Assembly (NCBI GenBank): GCA_002197995.1 | Contig: NGZR01000001.1 | Coordinates: 10,168,001 to 10,232,000, forward strand | Length of the DNA stretch: 64,000 nucleotides | Direction of reading: 5' to 3' | Source of the DNA: Gaeumannomyces sp. JS-464 | Lineage: Eukaryota; Ascomycota; Sordariomycetes; Magnaporthales; Magnaporthaceae | Part shown: positions 10,030 to 21,517 of the stretch, piece by piece | Layout of the letters: every line of letters begins with the position of its first letter | Numbering within the stretch: the first letter of the stretch is position 1 | Position numbers and translations under genes: made by a program | The notes under the pieces: model-generated | Seen by the model: the letters and a program-made list of their open reading frames with translations, nothing else | Told to the model about the DNA's origin: nothing | Database searches by the model: none

Positions 10030-13000
10030 GCACTACGACATGAGTCCCGTGGGCCGAAGCATACGGTGCGCGCGTACGAAGGTGTTGTCAGTTCCTCCGA
10101 AGCCGAGCGTTGAGTCGTCGCCGGCGCCGCAGTGCGTGACTCTTGTTCATTTTCTTTCTTCCCATTTTCGTCTTATGGTTGCCTTCAGCAATTTGCTGAC
10201 CGTGCGGGAGTTTGCAGCATCGCCAGGCAGTGGAGATGGTTGAAAAACAGCGACACTGTGGGAATTGGGATATCGCACACTGTATTCAACGGTGTTCTCG
10301 GCCAGTTGTGATTCTAGCACTTGCTGTGCGAGTCAGGGGATTCGACAGAAGAATTCTGTCCCGCGAACACAGTGGGAATCTCCATCGAATCCAACTAAGC
10401 ACAGCTACTGTGTCAAGCTGAACTTCGAACCACGTCCTCACGGCCTGGTTGCACCCTCCATCCCACTGAGCACTCGCTCGAACCACTGTGATCAGCATGA
10501 CGTTCTGTGGCAATATCCCCAACAGCGGCGTCGTCCAAAATGCCCCTTCAATGTGTTAAACCTGGGAGAACAAAGCTTCCCTGGTCATGTGAGAACCACT
10601 GGAGCAAACTGCCTACGAGAGTTTCCAGACCCTACTCTAGCTGTCCTGCCGTCAGATGGGCAATTTTGGAGGCGAATCGGGGCCTGGTCGTGCAAAGACA
10701 GTTTCCCCTGGACAACTAGCTCGGAGAATATTGTTGTTGCTTTGGACGGCCAAAATGAATCTGACGAACCTGCGGGAAGATTTCAAAAACGACAGCTCCG
10801 AGCAGACTCGCTCGCTCCAACTATCGGCTGGACTTTGAAGATTAGCTCATCACTGTGCCCGTTTTCCTGCACCGACTCCTTGAAGTCCTACCCCCTCGAG
10901 TTCATGCAATCGCCGCCAGCTCGGGTTCGGGTCGTGATAGCCCGGAGGCAGTGCACATCCGAAAGCCCCGTCCGTTTGCAACAAGGTGGGCGCATTTCAG
11001 TGTTGCCTCCATTGGTCTGGAAACCATGGACAGGCCTTTTCCAGAAGACCAGGAACTTCGGGCTTGTGTCTTCAGATATCGAGACTTCAAGCCGGCAAGA
11101 CGACGCCATACATCTGTGGCATCACACTGAGCATCCCAGCGGAGGATCTGTGCCGGGGGTGTTCAGGGTATCCAGGGTCCCTGGGAAGCATGCCGCCAGG
11201 GGCCACCCAACCAACCCCCACAGGCCGCTTGGTCTGGATCGATGACTTGCGATTGGCCTGTCAAGCCGATAAACACGGTTCCTCGATAGGGGTGTGGGGA
11301 TTTGTTTCCAGCATTTGTCAAAAGGTCAAAGCCACACTCAGCCATCCGGCAGTATCATGAGCCGCGCAGGCAGACTGAGAAACGAGCGGGATCTAGCCGG
11401 CCCCGAGAGAGAGGGAGGAGAGAAGGCTACTTCGGGAGGCCTATCGCAGCTCTCCCCAGCGGCTCGCCAAGAGGAGCTTCGTGCCGAGCCTGGCAGATTG
11501 CGTGCTAATATGCAGCTTTCGAAAAAATGAAACTGGGGACGCCCGGCTCGCGGTGAATTTGTTTAGGTACCTTGGTTGGCAACAATATATCGTTTGTGAT
11601 CTGCGTCTATCTGAGGGACATGTATGGAAATCCCGCGTATAGTTCCTCAGTCAATGGACTGCGTGCATTGCTATTTGGGTACGCGCCAATGTACCTAGAC
11701 CAGCCGCGCAGCAAATCCACGGGCCGCTTGCAGCCCCTGAGCAAACACCGGGGAAGATCTAAGCTTGTTTCGATGCATCGGGATATGTGTTTTTTGTCCA
11801 GGATCCATGGCAGCTCGTTTCAGCTGTGCCGTCTTCCGCTCCGTGCCGCCCGCGATTCCAAAAACGACTGCAGAGAAGGGGTTCCATCGTGAGGATCCGG
11901 GCGGGCTCTTGGACAGCGGGCGCACCCGAGTCAGCTTTCTGGTCCTGCCTGCCCTCACGGCTCGAGAGCCGCACCCCACCGCTGCAAAGGCGATTGGCTG
12001 GCGACGGCGGGACCCATGGCAACGACCCAAGCCGTGCGTCCCCTCCTGCAGCGTCGCATCGCATCAACCACACGTCTCCAGGCCCACAACGGAAACACGC
12101 TTCCCCAACCACTCGGCCAGTTTGGTCCTCCACCAAGACCACCTGGGTGCTGCCAACAGCTTCAGCACCAGAGCTTCCAAGCAGGGGCCTGGAGCTAGGC
12201 CTAGCTCCTTGCACTCGGCTCAGCACGCTTCCAGGCCTGTTTAGTGGGGCAGCAAGCCGAGCCGCACGGCATTGACCTCGCCCACGACTCCCACGACGAC
12301 AGCCTCGCAGATTCCGCCCTTGCGATTAGCTTGCCTCGATCTTGGCCTTTTTCGTCCGATGATTGCTGTTTCTGACCCAAGGCCGTTGGTCAAGCCTGTC
12401 CTTTCTGGCCCCGAGCCCCATGAACCTGTGTCATCGCCTGACTGCCAGCTGGACTCTTGGGCTCTGTCATTCGCCATTCGCCCCAACTGATCTGCTTCCC
12501 CGCCTGCTCGCCTGCTCTACACAGCCCACGCCATCTTCCCCATCCTGCCGGTCTAGAGAATCCGGTCTGGACCACCTACCCCTGGCAGTTGCTTTTTAAG
12601 TCTTGGACCTCTCGCGTCTCTCCCACCCCACATGTTTTGTGGGCACCCTGATCTGGAGGAAAAGAGCACAGCAGTAAGACTGACTGCGGAAGGTTTAGTC
12701 CGCGATGCTCCTCGGACGCGGGCGGGTACCTGCACCTGACGTGCATGGCTGCAAGATTTTGTCCTGTTGTGCGCGTCTGCCCTTCTCTCTCGAAGTGGCT
12801 CTGACCCGCCTCAGCCCACGCGCACACTAAGATGCATCTCGCGCCATCGTGGACATTGACTGAGACGCCAAAGGATATGGCACGGTCGTTTCCCCTGCCG
12901 TCCTCTCTGGTAGCTCTCAAGCTAGTGTCTTGACTGGTGGCGTCTGCCGCTCTCCTTCCGTCCGCTTCCGTGCCTGCTGTTCTCCCGCGTTTCGCCACAC

Positions 13001-13620
13001 ATCAACCCATCGGACTGATGTCCAGGGGCACCAAGCCGGTCGTTGGCATCCAGAAAACAGGGGAAGCATAGCTGGCTTGGCAGGTTTGGAGCCTGATGTC
13101 TGGGTCAAGATCGCCCAGTGGAGACGACCGCGAGCTTCCCTGGGACCGACCAGGGTGGATCCGCCGTCGGGCTCGCATGGGTTCCAGCTGAACTTCACGA
13201 TCGCAGGTTATGCAAGCACTCTAGTCATGGTTCGACTACTCTCGTTTCGAACCAGGGAAGGGAATGCAGGCAGGCCGAAGAGAGAAACGGAGGGCTGTGC
13301 GGCGAGGACATCCTGTGGGACAACCGCCAAGGAAACAACCTCAACGCATGCGCGCGGCGCCACCGTGAGCGGCAGCAGTCCCTCCCCGCATATATAACCG
13401 GACGGCCTCGACGGGTATGCCCTCATGTTTAACCTTGTTCCTCACTCAGCAACCACAGCAGCAGCCTCCACATCCTCTCATCTCCTCGCCTTCTCTTCGC
13501 TACTCTTCGACAGAGCTTGCCTTATAATAACTCTACCTGCCGGACAGGAATTTCAATCCTTTCCTTGCACAACAACAGTCCCCCTTTTAGTTATTCAGCT
13601 TCAAGCTCCAACCAGTCAAC
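10030..13620. other. 3.6-kb stretch without a recognised gene
   Basis: Upstream region shared by the CCA transferase (start 10029) and the secreted Egh16-like gene (start 13621). It contains a 326-codon open frame at 10265-11245 (+) with no motif, no compositional sign of a folded protein and no supporting splice structure, which I do not call. The last 230 nt hold a TATA box and a CT-rich leader. I see no RNA gene or transposon here. Confidence 0.5.
13391..13397 (+). promoter_or_regulatory. TATA box of the Egh16-like gene
   Basis: TATATAA at 13391-13397, 224 nt before the ATG at 13621. The intervening leader is CT- and CA-rich (about 13432-13620), typical of the 5' UTR of strongly expressed fungal genes. 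This is the clearest TATA element in the window. Confidence 0.6.
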
Positions 13621-14443
13621 ATGTCGTTCAAGACCTTCTTCGCTGCCTCCCTCCTGGCTGCCGCCGACCTGGTTGCCGGTCACGCCGCCATCATCAAGGC
13701 TGTTGGTGACGCCGGTGGCGAGGGCATGGCCATCGGTGTCGACACTGCCACCCCTCGTGACGGCACCCGGCGCAACCCCTTCCAACAGGACGCCACCCGC
13801 TTCAAGGGCCAGCAGGCCGCCACCTTTGGAGACCCTCGTGGGGGCCAGAACACCCTCGAGGCTGGCACCAAGGCTATCATGGCCGAGACGGGTGATCAGC
13901 TCCCTCAGGTCAACCCTGGTGGCTCCATCACCATGACCCTGCACCAGGTCAACGGTGACGGCGGTGGTGAGTGATCAGCCAACATCAAATGATAAACCCC
14001 AGAATTTCCTAACATTCGTGTCCCCCACAGGCCCCTACACCTGCGCCGTCAACGCCGACGGCACCGGCGCCCAGTGGACCAACATCAAGGTGACCACCAC
14101 CCCTCCCGGCCAGAACTCGCGCAACCGCCAGGGCGCCGCACCGACTTCCCGCTGGTGGCCCAGCTCCCCGCCGACCAGACCTGCACCGGCACCGCGCCGG
14201 CAGAGAACGTCTGCCTCGTCCGCTGCCAGAATGCGGCCCGCGCCGGCCCCTTTGGCGGCGTCGTCCCCGTCCAGATGGCCGGCTCGCAGACGCCCGCCCA
14301 GGCCCGCCGCGCTCTCGCCATGGCCATGAAGAGGTCCGAGGATGCGCTCGACCGCCTGATGAAGCGCGCGGCCAAGATCGACCTCTCCAAGCTGTCGCCC
14401 GAGGAGATCGAGGAAGCTCCGCGAGGACGGCGAGATCGCGTAA
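13621..14443 (+). CDS. Secreted Egh16/GAS1-family (MAS-type) protein, one intron, two frame breaks
   Basis: Family of secreted fungal proteins first seen in powdery mildew (Egh16) and in rice-blast appressoria (GAS1/MAS). The biochemical function is unknown. The start at 13621 encodes a signal peptide ([20 protein letters not shown], cleavage about residue 20-22). Family landmarks follow: [32 protein letters not shown] and [21 protein letters not shown] 64-nt intron (13967-14030; GTGAGT...CTAAC...CACAG) interrupts GDGG|GPYTC. Then come [34 protein letters not shown] and PVQMAGSQ, with conserved cysteines. One missing base near 14140 joins the two halves. A second near 14415 gives [10 protein letters not shown] and the stop at 14441-14443. 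Final length is about 252 residues. The TATA box and CT-rich leader suggest inducible high expression. Confidence 0.9.
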
Positions 14444-16920
14444 ATGGGCCCCCTCCACCGCAGAGACTTGCAACGATATCATGACCACATGAACGCCAAA
14501 AAAAAATCCACAAAACCCAACTGGTTGGAGCTCACAGGGCACATCTGCCATTATTTGACCGCATCTTGCTTTATTTTAACCCCTCAGCTTGCTAGAATGT
14601 TTTGTATATGGTTGGAGAGAAGACAGGGGCTGTTGCTGTAAGATCCTTGTTTGTACGTATACTGCTGGCACAGATTGCTCGCTGCCCGACAGTAGCGCAA
14701 TATCCATTCTTTATAATCCTTGCTCAATCCTTGCTCTCGCCAACGTGACCGACGTCTCTGGGCAAACCAACTCGAAGAATTCGCACCGCTCGCACCTTGA
14801 CACGGCTTCCTTGAAGCTTCGAGAAGGGCGAAGGATGTAAGACATTGAAGCTTCCCCCCTCACGCTCCCAGCACCAACAGTGGACTTGGCATCAGCCGGT
14901 CCCTGATGCTGTGGAACTGTAGGTGACCACAGGTTTATCCCGTCATCGTCGGGGACATTCAGCTGTTCCAGCCACGCAAACCCTAAAAAAGGAGATATGG
15001 ACCAGGCTGTCGCAACACCGCCCAGCTGGGTGACCAGGTTACTCAAAATGGCAACCTCCATTTGGCTTTCCGGTCCGGCTGGCACCCAGGATCCTGGCAG
15101 GGAGAGGCCACATGGGTTATACTTTTCTTCGTGATAAGGACAGTTTTCCTGGGGTACATGGGTACGATGGGATAACCCCATGGCCCCTTGTCAGCAAAAT
15201 AGCCTTTCGGCCGCTGAGTGGCGAGCTGCCTACGGAGCTATGCACATTGATAAGTGCATACATGTCTACCAGACACAGGCGTCCTTACATAGATTCTACG
15301 GCATGTTCGCACGCGTGGCTATCTCCTAGGAGATACCTAATGCCATTACTATATAGACGACGGGCACCTTGATGTGGTAACATCCAATCTCGAACTCTCT
15401 ATCTCGGGCGTATGCATGAAATGACGCACGCCTTTGTTCGCGATAACACGGGCGGACATGCGGCTGTGTAAGGTGACATGGGCAAAGCGGCATTTATGGG
15501 CACAGACGAATCGGGGTCTCATAGTCGAGGGCCGGGTTCCCAGCCTTCAAATTTTTGGGGGAAGCTGGAGCTGACAGAAAGTTTACAGCGCGATAAGTGG
15601 GCTTGGCGGGCGCTCTTACGCAGCGGGAGTGGAGGCTCGGCGGCTTGCGGGACGCGGGGAGCAGGCATACGCGACTCTCGATGTTAATCGAGCGGGCAAA
15701 TCCCAGTCAGCGGGTTGTTTCGACCAGGAGTGTCACGAGCACACGGACTGGAGGAGACGCAGTAAAGGGTCCCTCTTGGCAAGTGATGGACAGGAGCAAT
15801 TTGTCGACTTATTGACCACTCATCCACTCATCACTCTCGAGGCCATTGAGGCGGTGCACCAACTGTTCGAGGTCTGGCACACTTCGCTAGGAGATAATGC
15901 ACCGTCTGGGCGGTGGCTTTTACCCCCCAAATGAGGGGAAGATCACATTGTTTAGCGGCCAGAGTATGACGTCAGTGACGACAGTCTGCTTTCCGGATGC
16001 GGCAATACTCGACACCCTTCACACAATTGGCTGCCATCCATTTTCTCTGGTTCGGCTTTTTGACGACATCGGTTCGGTCTCGTGAAAACGCAGTTACTGT
16101 GCCGGTGTACTCCGTGCTGCAATTTCAAGTGGCCTCGACTTGCTTTGCTGCTAGTTTTCCCATTTGAGACTGCGGCGGGGAGGCGACACGCAAGCTTTCT
16201 TTTCTCGGTTTATTTCCCGGCAAGGAGTCAGACAAGCCCATGTGAAAAAAAGGGACAATAATAGAGAGGCAATAGAACGCGTACTCTGTATGAAAACTCC
16301 CCATCTGCCATTGCGCCTCAGGCGATGTCACCGAACTTCGACGACGTGTGGCAGGACAATCCCTGCGTCCCCGGCTGCGCACCATCGCCAAGGGGCTGAT
16401 GGTGCGGGGAGATGGGGGCGACAAGCAACAAAGGGGACGTCGTTGATCGGATCGGCAGACAAGAAAAACATGGAAGGGCCTGGCCCGGCTTTTTCGATGC
16501 TAGGGGTCTTTTGGCCTTGAGCAGCTGCGCCCACCGGGCGGCTGTGTTGCACGGCGACTGACCAGTCATGAGCTGTTCCACCTGGGCCCTACGTAATGAA
16601 CTCTGAATGGGACAAGCTCCTGCCTCCTTTGCTACCTGGGGCACGTGTGCGTCCCCTGGAGGAGGGAATCGCAAGGAATGGCAGCCACGATCCCCCTTTC
16701 AGCGGCTCGTAGATTTGGATAAATACCACCGTCTGCGGCTCTTCCGTCCTGATCTCTTGGCCCGGAATCCTGCAGTTCCATCTTGCAGTCTGGACCTTTC
16801 TGATACAGAAGACATCCTACACACATTAGAAGCTCCATACAAACCAACCAAAAGCCTCTTGGTTATCACCTAGAAACAACTCTCACGTTCTCCTATCTAT
16901 TTCTGAAAAACCCAGCAACG
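14444..16920. other. 2.5-kb intergenic region
   Basis: The 3' side of the Egh16-like gene and the upstream region of the 95-residue gene. No frame here has recognisable motifs. A TATA-like ATAAATA at about 16719 lies 200 nt before the next start, followed by an A/C-rich leader. Nothing else is recognised. Confidence 0.45.
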
Positions 16921-17402
16921 ATGACAGGTTCGTCGCTCGTTGCCGATATGACGCAACCACTTTTGCCTCTAACAAGACCACAACACCACTAACACAACGC
17001 CGACAACACACAAAAACAGACGCAAAGACCACGACCAAGGACGGCGTCGCCATCCTCACGGTGCAGACGGCCCCGGGCCTTCAGCAGATTGGCGAGAGCC
17101 CGCCGACCTTCAGCGACCCCTTCACCAAGGACCGGCGCCAGAGCGACGAGTGGGGTGAGTGCGATATGGTTTTCATCTCCTGGCGATGCATGCGACAGAG
17201 AGAGGCCAGCACAAGCAACAAACCAAAACTAACAATAACCCTCCCCCGTCATATAGACGCCTCAAAAGTCCCACCCAGCCGCTTCCAGAAACGCAAGGGC
17301 TCCATCTACTCGACGCCAAACTCGCGCGACGGCCACGTCGACAGGAATTATGCCGCAAAGTTCCACGACCTGCACAGCGAAAAGTATAGCAAGAAGGGCT
17401 GA
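16921..17402 (+). CDS. 95-residue fungal protein of unknown function, three exons
   Basis: No named family is recognised. Exons are 16921-16927, 17020-17154 and 17257-17402; introns are 92 and 102 nt with GT..AG ends (second donor GTGAGT). Both introns are in phase 1, and both downstream exons resume with an Asp codon split after its G. The spliced frame is exactly 288 nt with no correction. The first coding exon is only seven bases (ATG ACA G). The product starts MTDAKTTTKDGVAILTVQTA and has a proline-rich PPTFSDPFTKDRRQSDEW segment. It ends in a basic region (PPSRFQKRKGSIYSTPNSRD and KFHDLHSEKYSKKG). It is hydrophilic, with no signal peptide or membrane segment, and probably disordered. The consistent splicing makes it a confident gene despite its size. 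Confidence 0.85.
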
Positions 17403-18074
17403 TGATGGCGGCGCGGAGCCGAGGTTGAAGCAGCTACCTATGGATGGATGGCTCAACCGTGGCGTTTTTGGGGCGTTTCCTGCCTGCCCGTACCTTGTGT
17501 TTTATTCTAGCGGAATGACATTCGCCATCTTCGTCATCTTTAGTTTGACCAATGCGATGGTGTCATCGGATGTCGACGTCATTTCCAGACGTCGTCTTTT
17601 GCTCGAGCTGGCGTCATCGTTCGTTCTTCTCGTCACTTGATATATTAGCATGGGGCAGAGGCGCAACAGGACTGAGAAGGAGGTCAAGAAGCTGAGGTGT
17701 TTCGGGCGCTATAAATGAAGCAAGCTTCTGGGGAGCATATTTGATTTCTTGCCCCTTTTGGTTGCTTGAAATGCCGAAGTATCGATAAAAGAAACAGAAA
17801 ATCGACAAAGGAACAGAAAAGAAGAGCCTTCCTCATCTTCCTCATAACGTGCCGCCGTAGTGCCCGTCTGAAGGAATTGGATGCATGCCAAGAGACGCCG
17901 TTATACCAGAACAAATCAGAAATGGTAGGCCCCGGCCCGAAACAGCCGGAAAATAATAAGAAATATCGATCCACACCTCGCCCGCAGTGCAATATCAAAG
18001 ACTCGCCGTTCCTCCAACTCTTCAGATGTACAGTGCCCACAGTCCAGGACCAGAGTCTGGACGTGCATGTGCGC
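17403..18074. other. Convergent intergenic region
   Basis: 3' regions of the 95-residue gene (+) and SYF1 (-). A/T-richer than its surroundings; nothing beyond presumed 3' UTRs and polyadenylation signals is seen. Confidence 0.5.
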
Positions 18075-20759
18075 TCAGTCGTCTAGGTTGATCGCGTCTG
18101 GGTTTGCCGCCACGACGGGCACCACCGTCGGTGCAACGCTCTTGATGTTGCCTTCGGTGGCCGCCACGAAGCCGACGGGCGCCCGGGCCTGCCGCTCGAG
18201 CGCCTCCATGGCGTCCGCAACCTCGTCGTCGGCCGCCTCGGGGCTGTCTTCCCCTCCGCCGTTGGCCTGCTGCTGGGCCTGCTGGCTCCGGGCGAGGGCC
18301 TGCGACGCGATGAAGTTGACGTCCGTGTTGTACTTTGCCTGCACCGCGCGCTTGATGCGCAGCATCTCCTTGAACGTGTCTTCGTTGCCGTGCTGCACCT
18401 CGAACTGCTCCCACTTGGTCCAGAAGGCGGGCGTCGTGCGCGGGTCGCAGAACTGCGACGCGTGCCCGTAAATGGCGCGCGCCCGGTCGATCTCGCCCAG
18501 CCGCTTCTCCATGTCGGCGAACTTGAGGCACATGTCGCGCGCCTCGTCGTCGGGCAGCGCCGCGATCGCCCGCTCGTAGATCTGCCGCGTCGACGGCAGG
18601 CCAAAGTTGGACGCTGACTTGGTGATGTAAAAGTTGAACATGTCGGCCCGGTCCTCGTCCGAGACGGCCCGCGTCGCCCGCTCGTATATCCGCATGGCGT
18701 GCCGCGCCAGCCCCCGCTCCTCCTCCAGGTTGCCGTACATCAGGTAGATGATCTTGGCGAACTTGGGCGGGCAGCCCTCGACGGCCTGCTCGAAGAGGTC
18801 CCGCAGCCTCTCGATGCCGATCTTGCGGTCGACCGCCTTGGTGAGGTACATGTTCCAAAGTTCAAAAGCAACGGGGTAGCTGAACAGGTCCAGCCCGCGC
18901 TCGTAGACCTTGAAAGACTCTTCGTAGTACTTGTGCTCCTCCAGCAGCGTGGCGTAGTTGACCACCGTCTGCGGCGTCGCGATGCGCAGCTCGAATATGC
19001 GCTCGTATACCTTCTTAGTCTCCTCCAGCGTGCTTACGCTCTCGACCAGGTCGACGTAGAAGCTCCACAGCTTCCAGCTCTTGTGCACCCGTTGCTGCGG
19101 CGAAAGCGTCTCGTCAAAGTAGTCGACCGTCGACCGCTTGGGCGCCTGAACCGCCTTGGCCATGATCCGGACGGCCTCGTCAAAGTTCTCGTTGCGCAGC
19201 TCCATCTCGGCCCATTCGATCCACATTTCGGCCAGCTCATTGACCGACTTGAACGGCACCTTGACGGCCTTCTCCATGATGATGCGCGCGTTTCGCAGGT
19301 CGCCGCCGCGCTCGTAGAACTTGGCGTAGTTGGCCCACAGCTGGTGGAACGCACCCGTCGCCTTTTTCGGGTTGACCGCGGCGATGGCGTTGGTGTAGGT
19401 GCTGACGACCTCCTGGCTGTTGTCGCCCCAGAGGCCGACCCTCTTCTCCCACTCTGTCACGTTGTTCGGGTTCTGGCGTAGTAGCACGTCGTTGAGGAGG
19501 GAACGGTCTCCTGTCCATCAGGTGCTCGAACCGCATCATGCGGATGTCCAGATCGAAGTCGGCGGCTTCGTCAACGACGCCAGTCTCGGCTCGCTGGCCG
19601 GCCACCTCCATCAGCGCCCCGATGACGGACTCTTCGAACTCGGCGTACGAGTCAAACACAAGCGTGAAGTCGCGGACAGTCATGACAGTTGTGATGCCCT
19701 CTTCAAAGACGTCGCGCGCGCGCTCGAAGCTCCCCCGTCGAATCCAGTAAGTCGCCAGGCCGACCCACAGCTTCCCCCTCTGGTCGGCGAACCGCTCGAT
19801 GCCGCTCCGGATGATGCGCTCGACGTCGATGCCGGATTCGTGGTTGGTCTCGACCTCGGTTGCGTGCTCGACTATCAGCTCGACCATCTCGCTCCAGAGC
19901 TCGTAGTGGCCCTTTCCGTGCTTGCTGACGAAGCGCGGCTTGTTCAGGATCTCGATGTACTTGCGCACGGCCTCGGTGTAGAGGCCGACCTGGGCCAGCA
20001 GCTCGATGAAGTCTTCGGCGTCCTCGGGGTGGACCTGCATGTAGCGGCGCCAGATCTTGACGGCGGGCAGGCCGCCGGCCGAGTTCGCAAATGGCCTATA
20101 GAGGGCCCATATCCTGTTGTGCTGGGTGACGGGCAGGGCGCGCAGGGCTCGGTCGAAGGTGTGTCGGGTGAGGGTGACCAGCGGCTGCTTCATCAGGAAC
20201 TTGAGGTACATCTCCCAGATGCGCGGCATCTTGTTGAGCAGGATCAGGGCGCGCTCAAATAGGGCGTTGACCTTGCGGAACTCGGCGGCGAAGACGGCGG
20301 CGTTGAGCTTCGCGACATGTTTCGTGCGAAAGATGAGGTACTGTGGGACCGGGCGTCAGCGCATGGTGGTGCGGGAGGGTGCGGGGAGCTCCGCAAGGAG
20401 CGAGGCGAAAACATGCCATCTTCCACAGCTTGTACGACCGTGGCAGCTGCACGCAGGCCCTCTCTAGCACAAAGGCCTGCTCCTCGGGGGTGCCGTGCTG
20501 GACCTTGTAGCTGATGTAGGCCAGCCATGGCTTGGTGCTACCGGGGTTGCGGAGGATGTCCTGCTCGTAGACGTAGTCGTCGTCGGTCTGGGGGAGGCCG
20601 AGGCCGTGTCGTTAGCAGCAGATCTGGACAGCAAACAAGAAGACAGGGACGCACCACCAGGCGAAGATCGGGTTGTCGGGCGGCGGAGGCGGCAGAGGCG
20701 GCAGCAGGGGCGTGGCCGTTGGCGCCGGCGATGGCTGTCTGGGGCGGCATCGTGGCCAT
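18075..20759 (-). CDS. SYF1: Pre-mRNA-splicing factor Syf1 (XAB2), HAT-repeat protein
   Basis: Scaffold of the NineTeen/Prp19-associated complex of the spliceosome, built of HAT (half-TPR) repeats. Exon 1 (20759-20658) encodes an Ala-rich leader ending RQPDLRL. A 70-nt intron (20657-20588) follows. Exon 2 (20587-20417) gives DDYVYEQDILRNPGSTKPW and ERACVQLPRSYKLWKM. A 76-nt intron (20416-20341) has a GC donor (GCATGT) and a CAG acceptor, and the next exon continues YLIFRTKHVAKLN exactly as expected. HAT motifs run through the rest: NRIWALYRPFAN, KLWVGLATYWIRRGSFERAR, HKSWKLWSFYVDLVES, FELWNMYL and FWTKWEQFEVQHGNEDT. One surplus base in the G run at 19499-19501 must be removed to join EHLMDRRPF to LLNDVLLRQNPNNV. 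The stop is at 18075-18077. About 830 residues, a normal length. Confidence 0.95.
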
Positions 20760-21517
20760 TTTGCGACTCTGATCTCTCCCTCCAGAAATCTAGCCAGCCA
20801 GCCAAGCAGAGTCTCGGTGGAGGGGGGAGGGGGCTCTTTCGCTCTGCGCGCCCGCGTCAAACCATCACTGGCGCGTGTGCTGCAGCGACGTTTCGAGTCG
20901 TCAATTCGCCCGGCTGGGTGGTTGCTGGCGTCGTGCGATTTCGGTCTGTTGTCGTCCAACCGCGTTCCCCGGCCCTGGCCAAGGCTGCGTGAAAATTCAT
21001 GCGCCAGCAAAGACGGGACCTTCTGGGGCGGGACCGCTGGCGGCGCGGGAGCTAGGCCTGGCGCCGCGAGGTATAGCCGAATCGCGTGCATGTGGGCTGG
21101 GACCTGCAGGGTACGCTGGCTGCGCAGTGCGACTGCGCCACAAAGCAACCAGCAAGTGCCTCCAGGTACTGTGGGTCCGCCATCGATACCCGATGACTTG
21201 AGCACGGCAGCACGAGGCTTTCCATCGCTGCACGTTTGGTCCAAGCTCGCTGGAAAAGCCAGATGGGCATTTGCAAGTTCTTCCAAACCAAAAACCTTCT
21301 AGCGTCATGGCGCGGACCTCGTTGCCATGGCTCGTTGGGCGGCAGAATGCGGAGCGGATCAGCTGCAGCTGCCCGGCCCAGGCCTGAGGCCGCAGATGAG
21401 ATGCCCTGGCATCTTGGGTTGGATCCGGCCCCTTGCCCCAGGCAATCGCCAACCGACGCAACTACACCACCAGGCAGCTGAGCAGGACAACGTTCTTGTG
21501 CCTCACGCACTCAAACA
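20760..21517. other. Intergenic region upstream of SYF1
   Basis: Divergent upstream region between SYF1 (-) and the APH-like remnant (+). No recognisable gene, RNA or repeat. Confidence 0.45.

Noticed and set aside
10265..11245. 326-codon plus-strand frame as a gene
   Set aside because: No motif, no conserved-looking segment, no promoter or splice support; kept only as a low-interest finding.
20612..20759. Frame break in the first SYF1 exon
   Set aside because: The 34-codon first exon joins in phase to the second across a normal 70-nt GT-AG intron, so no correction is needed.
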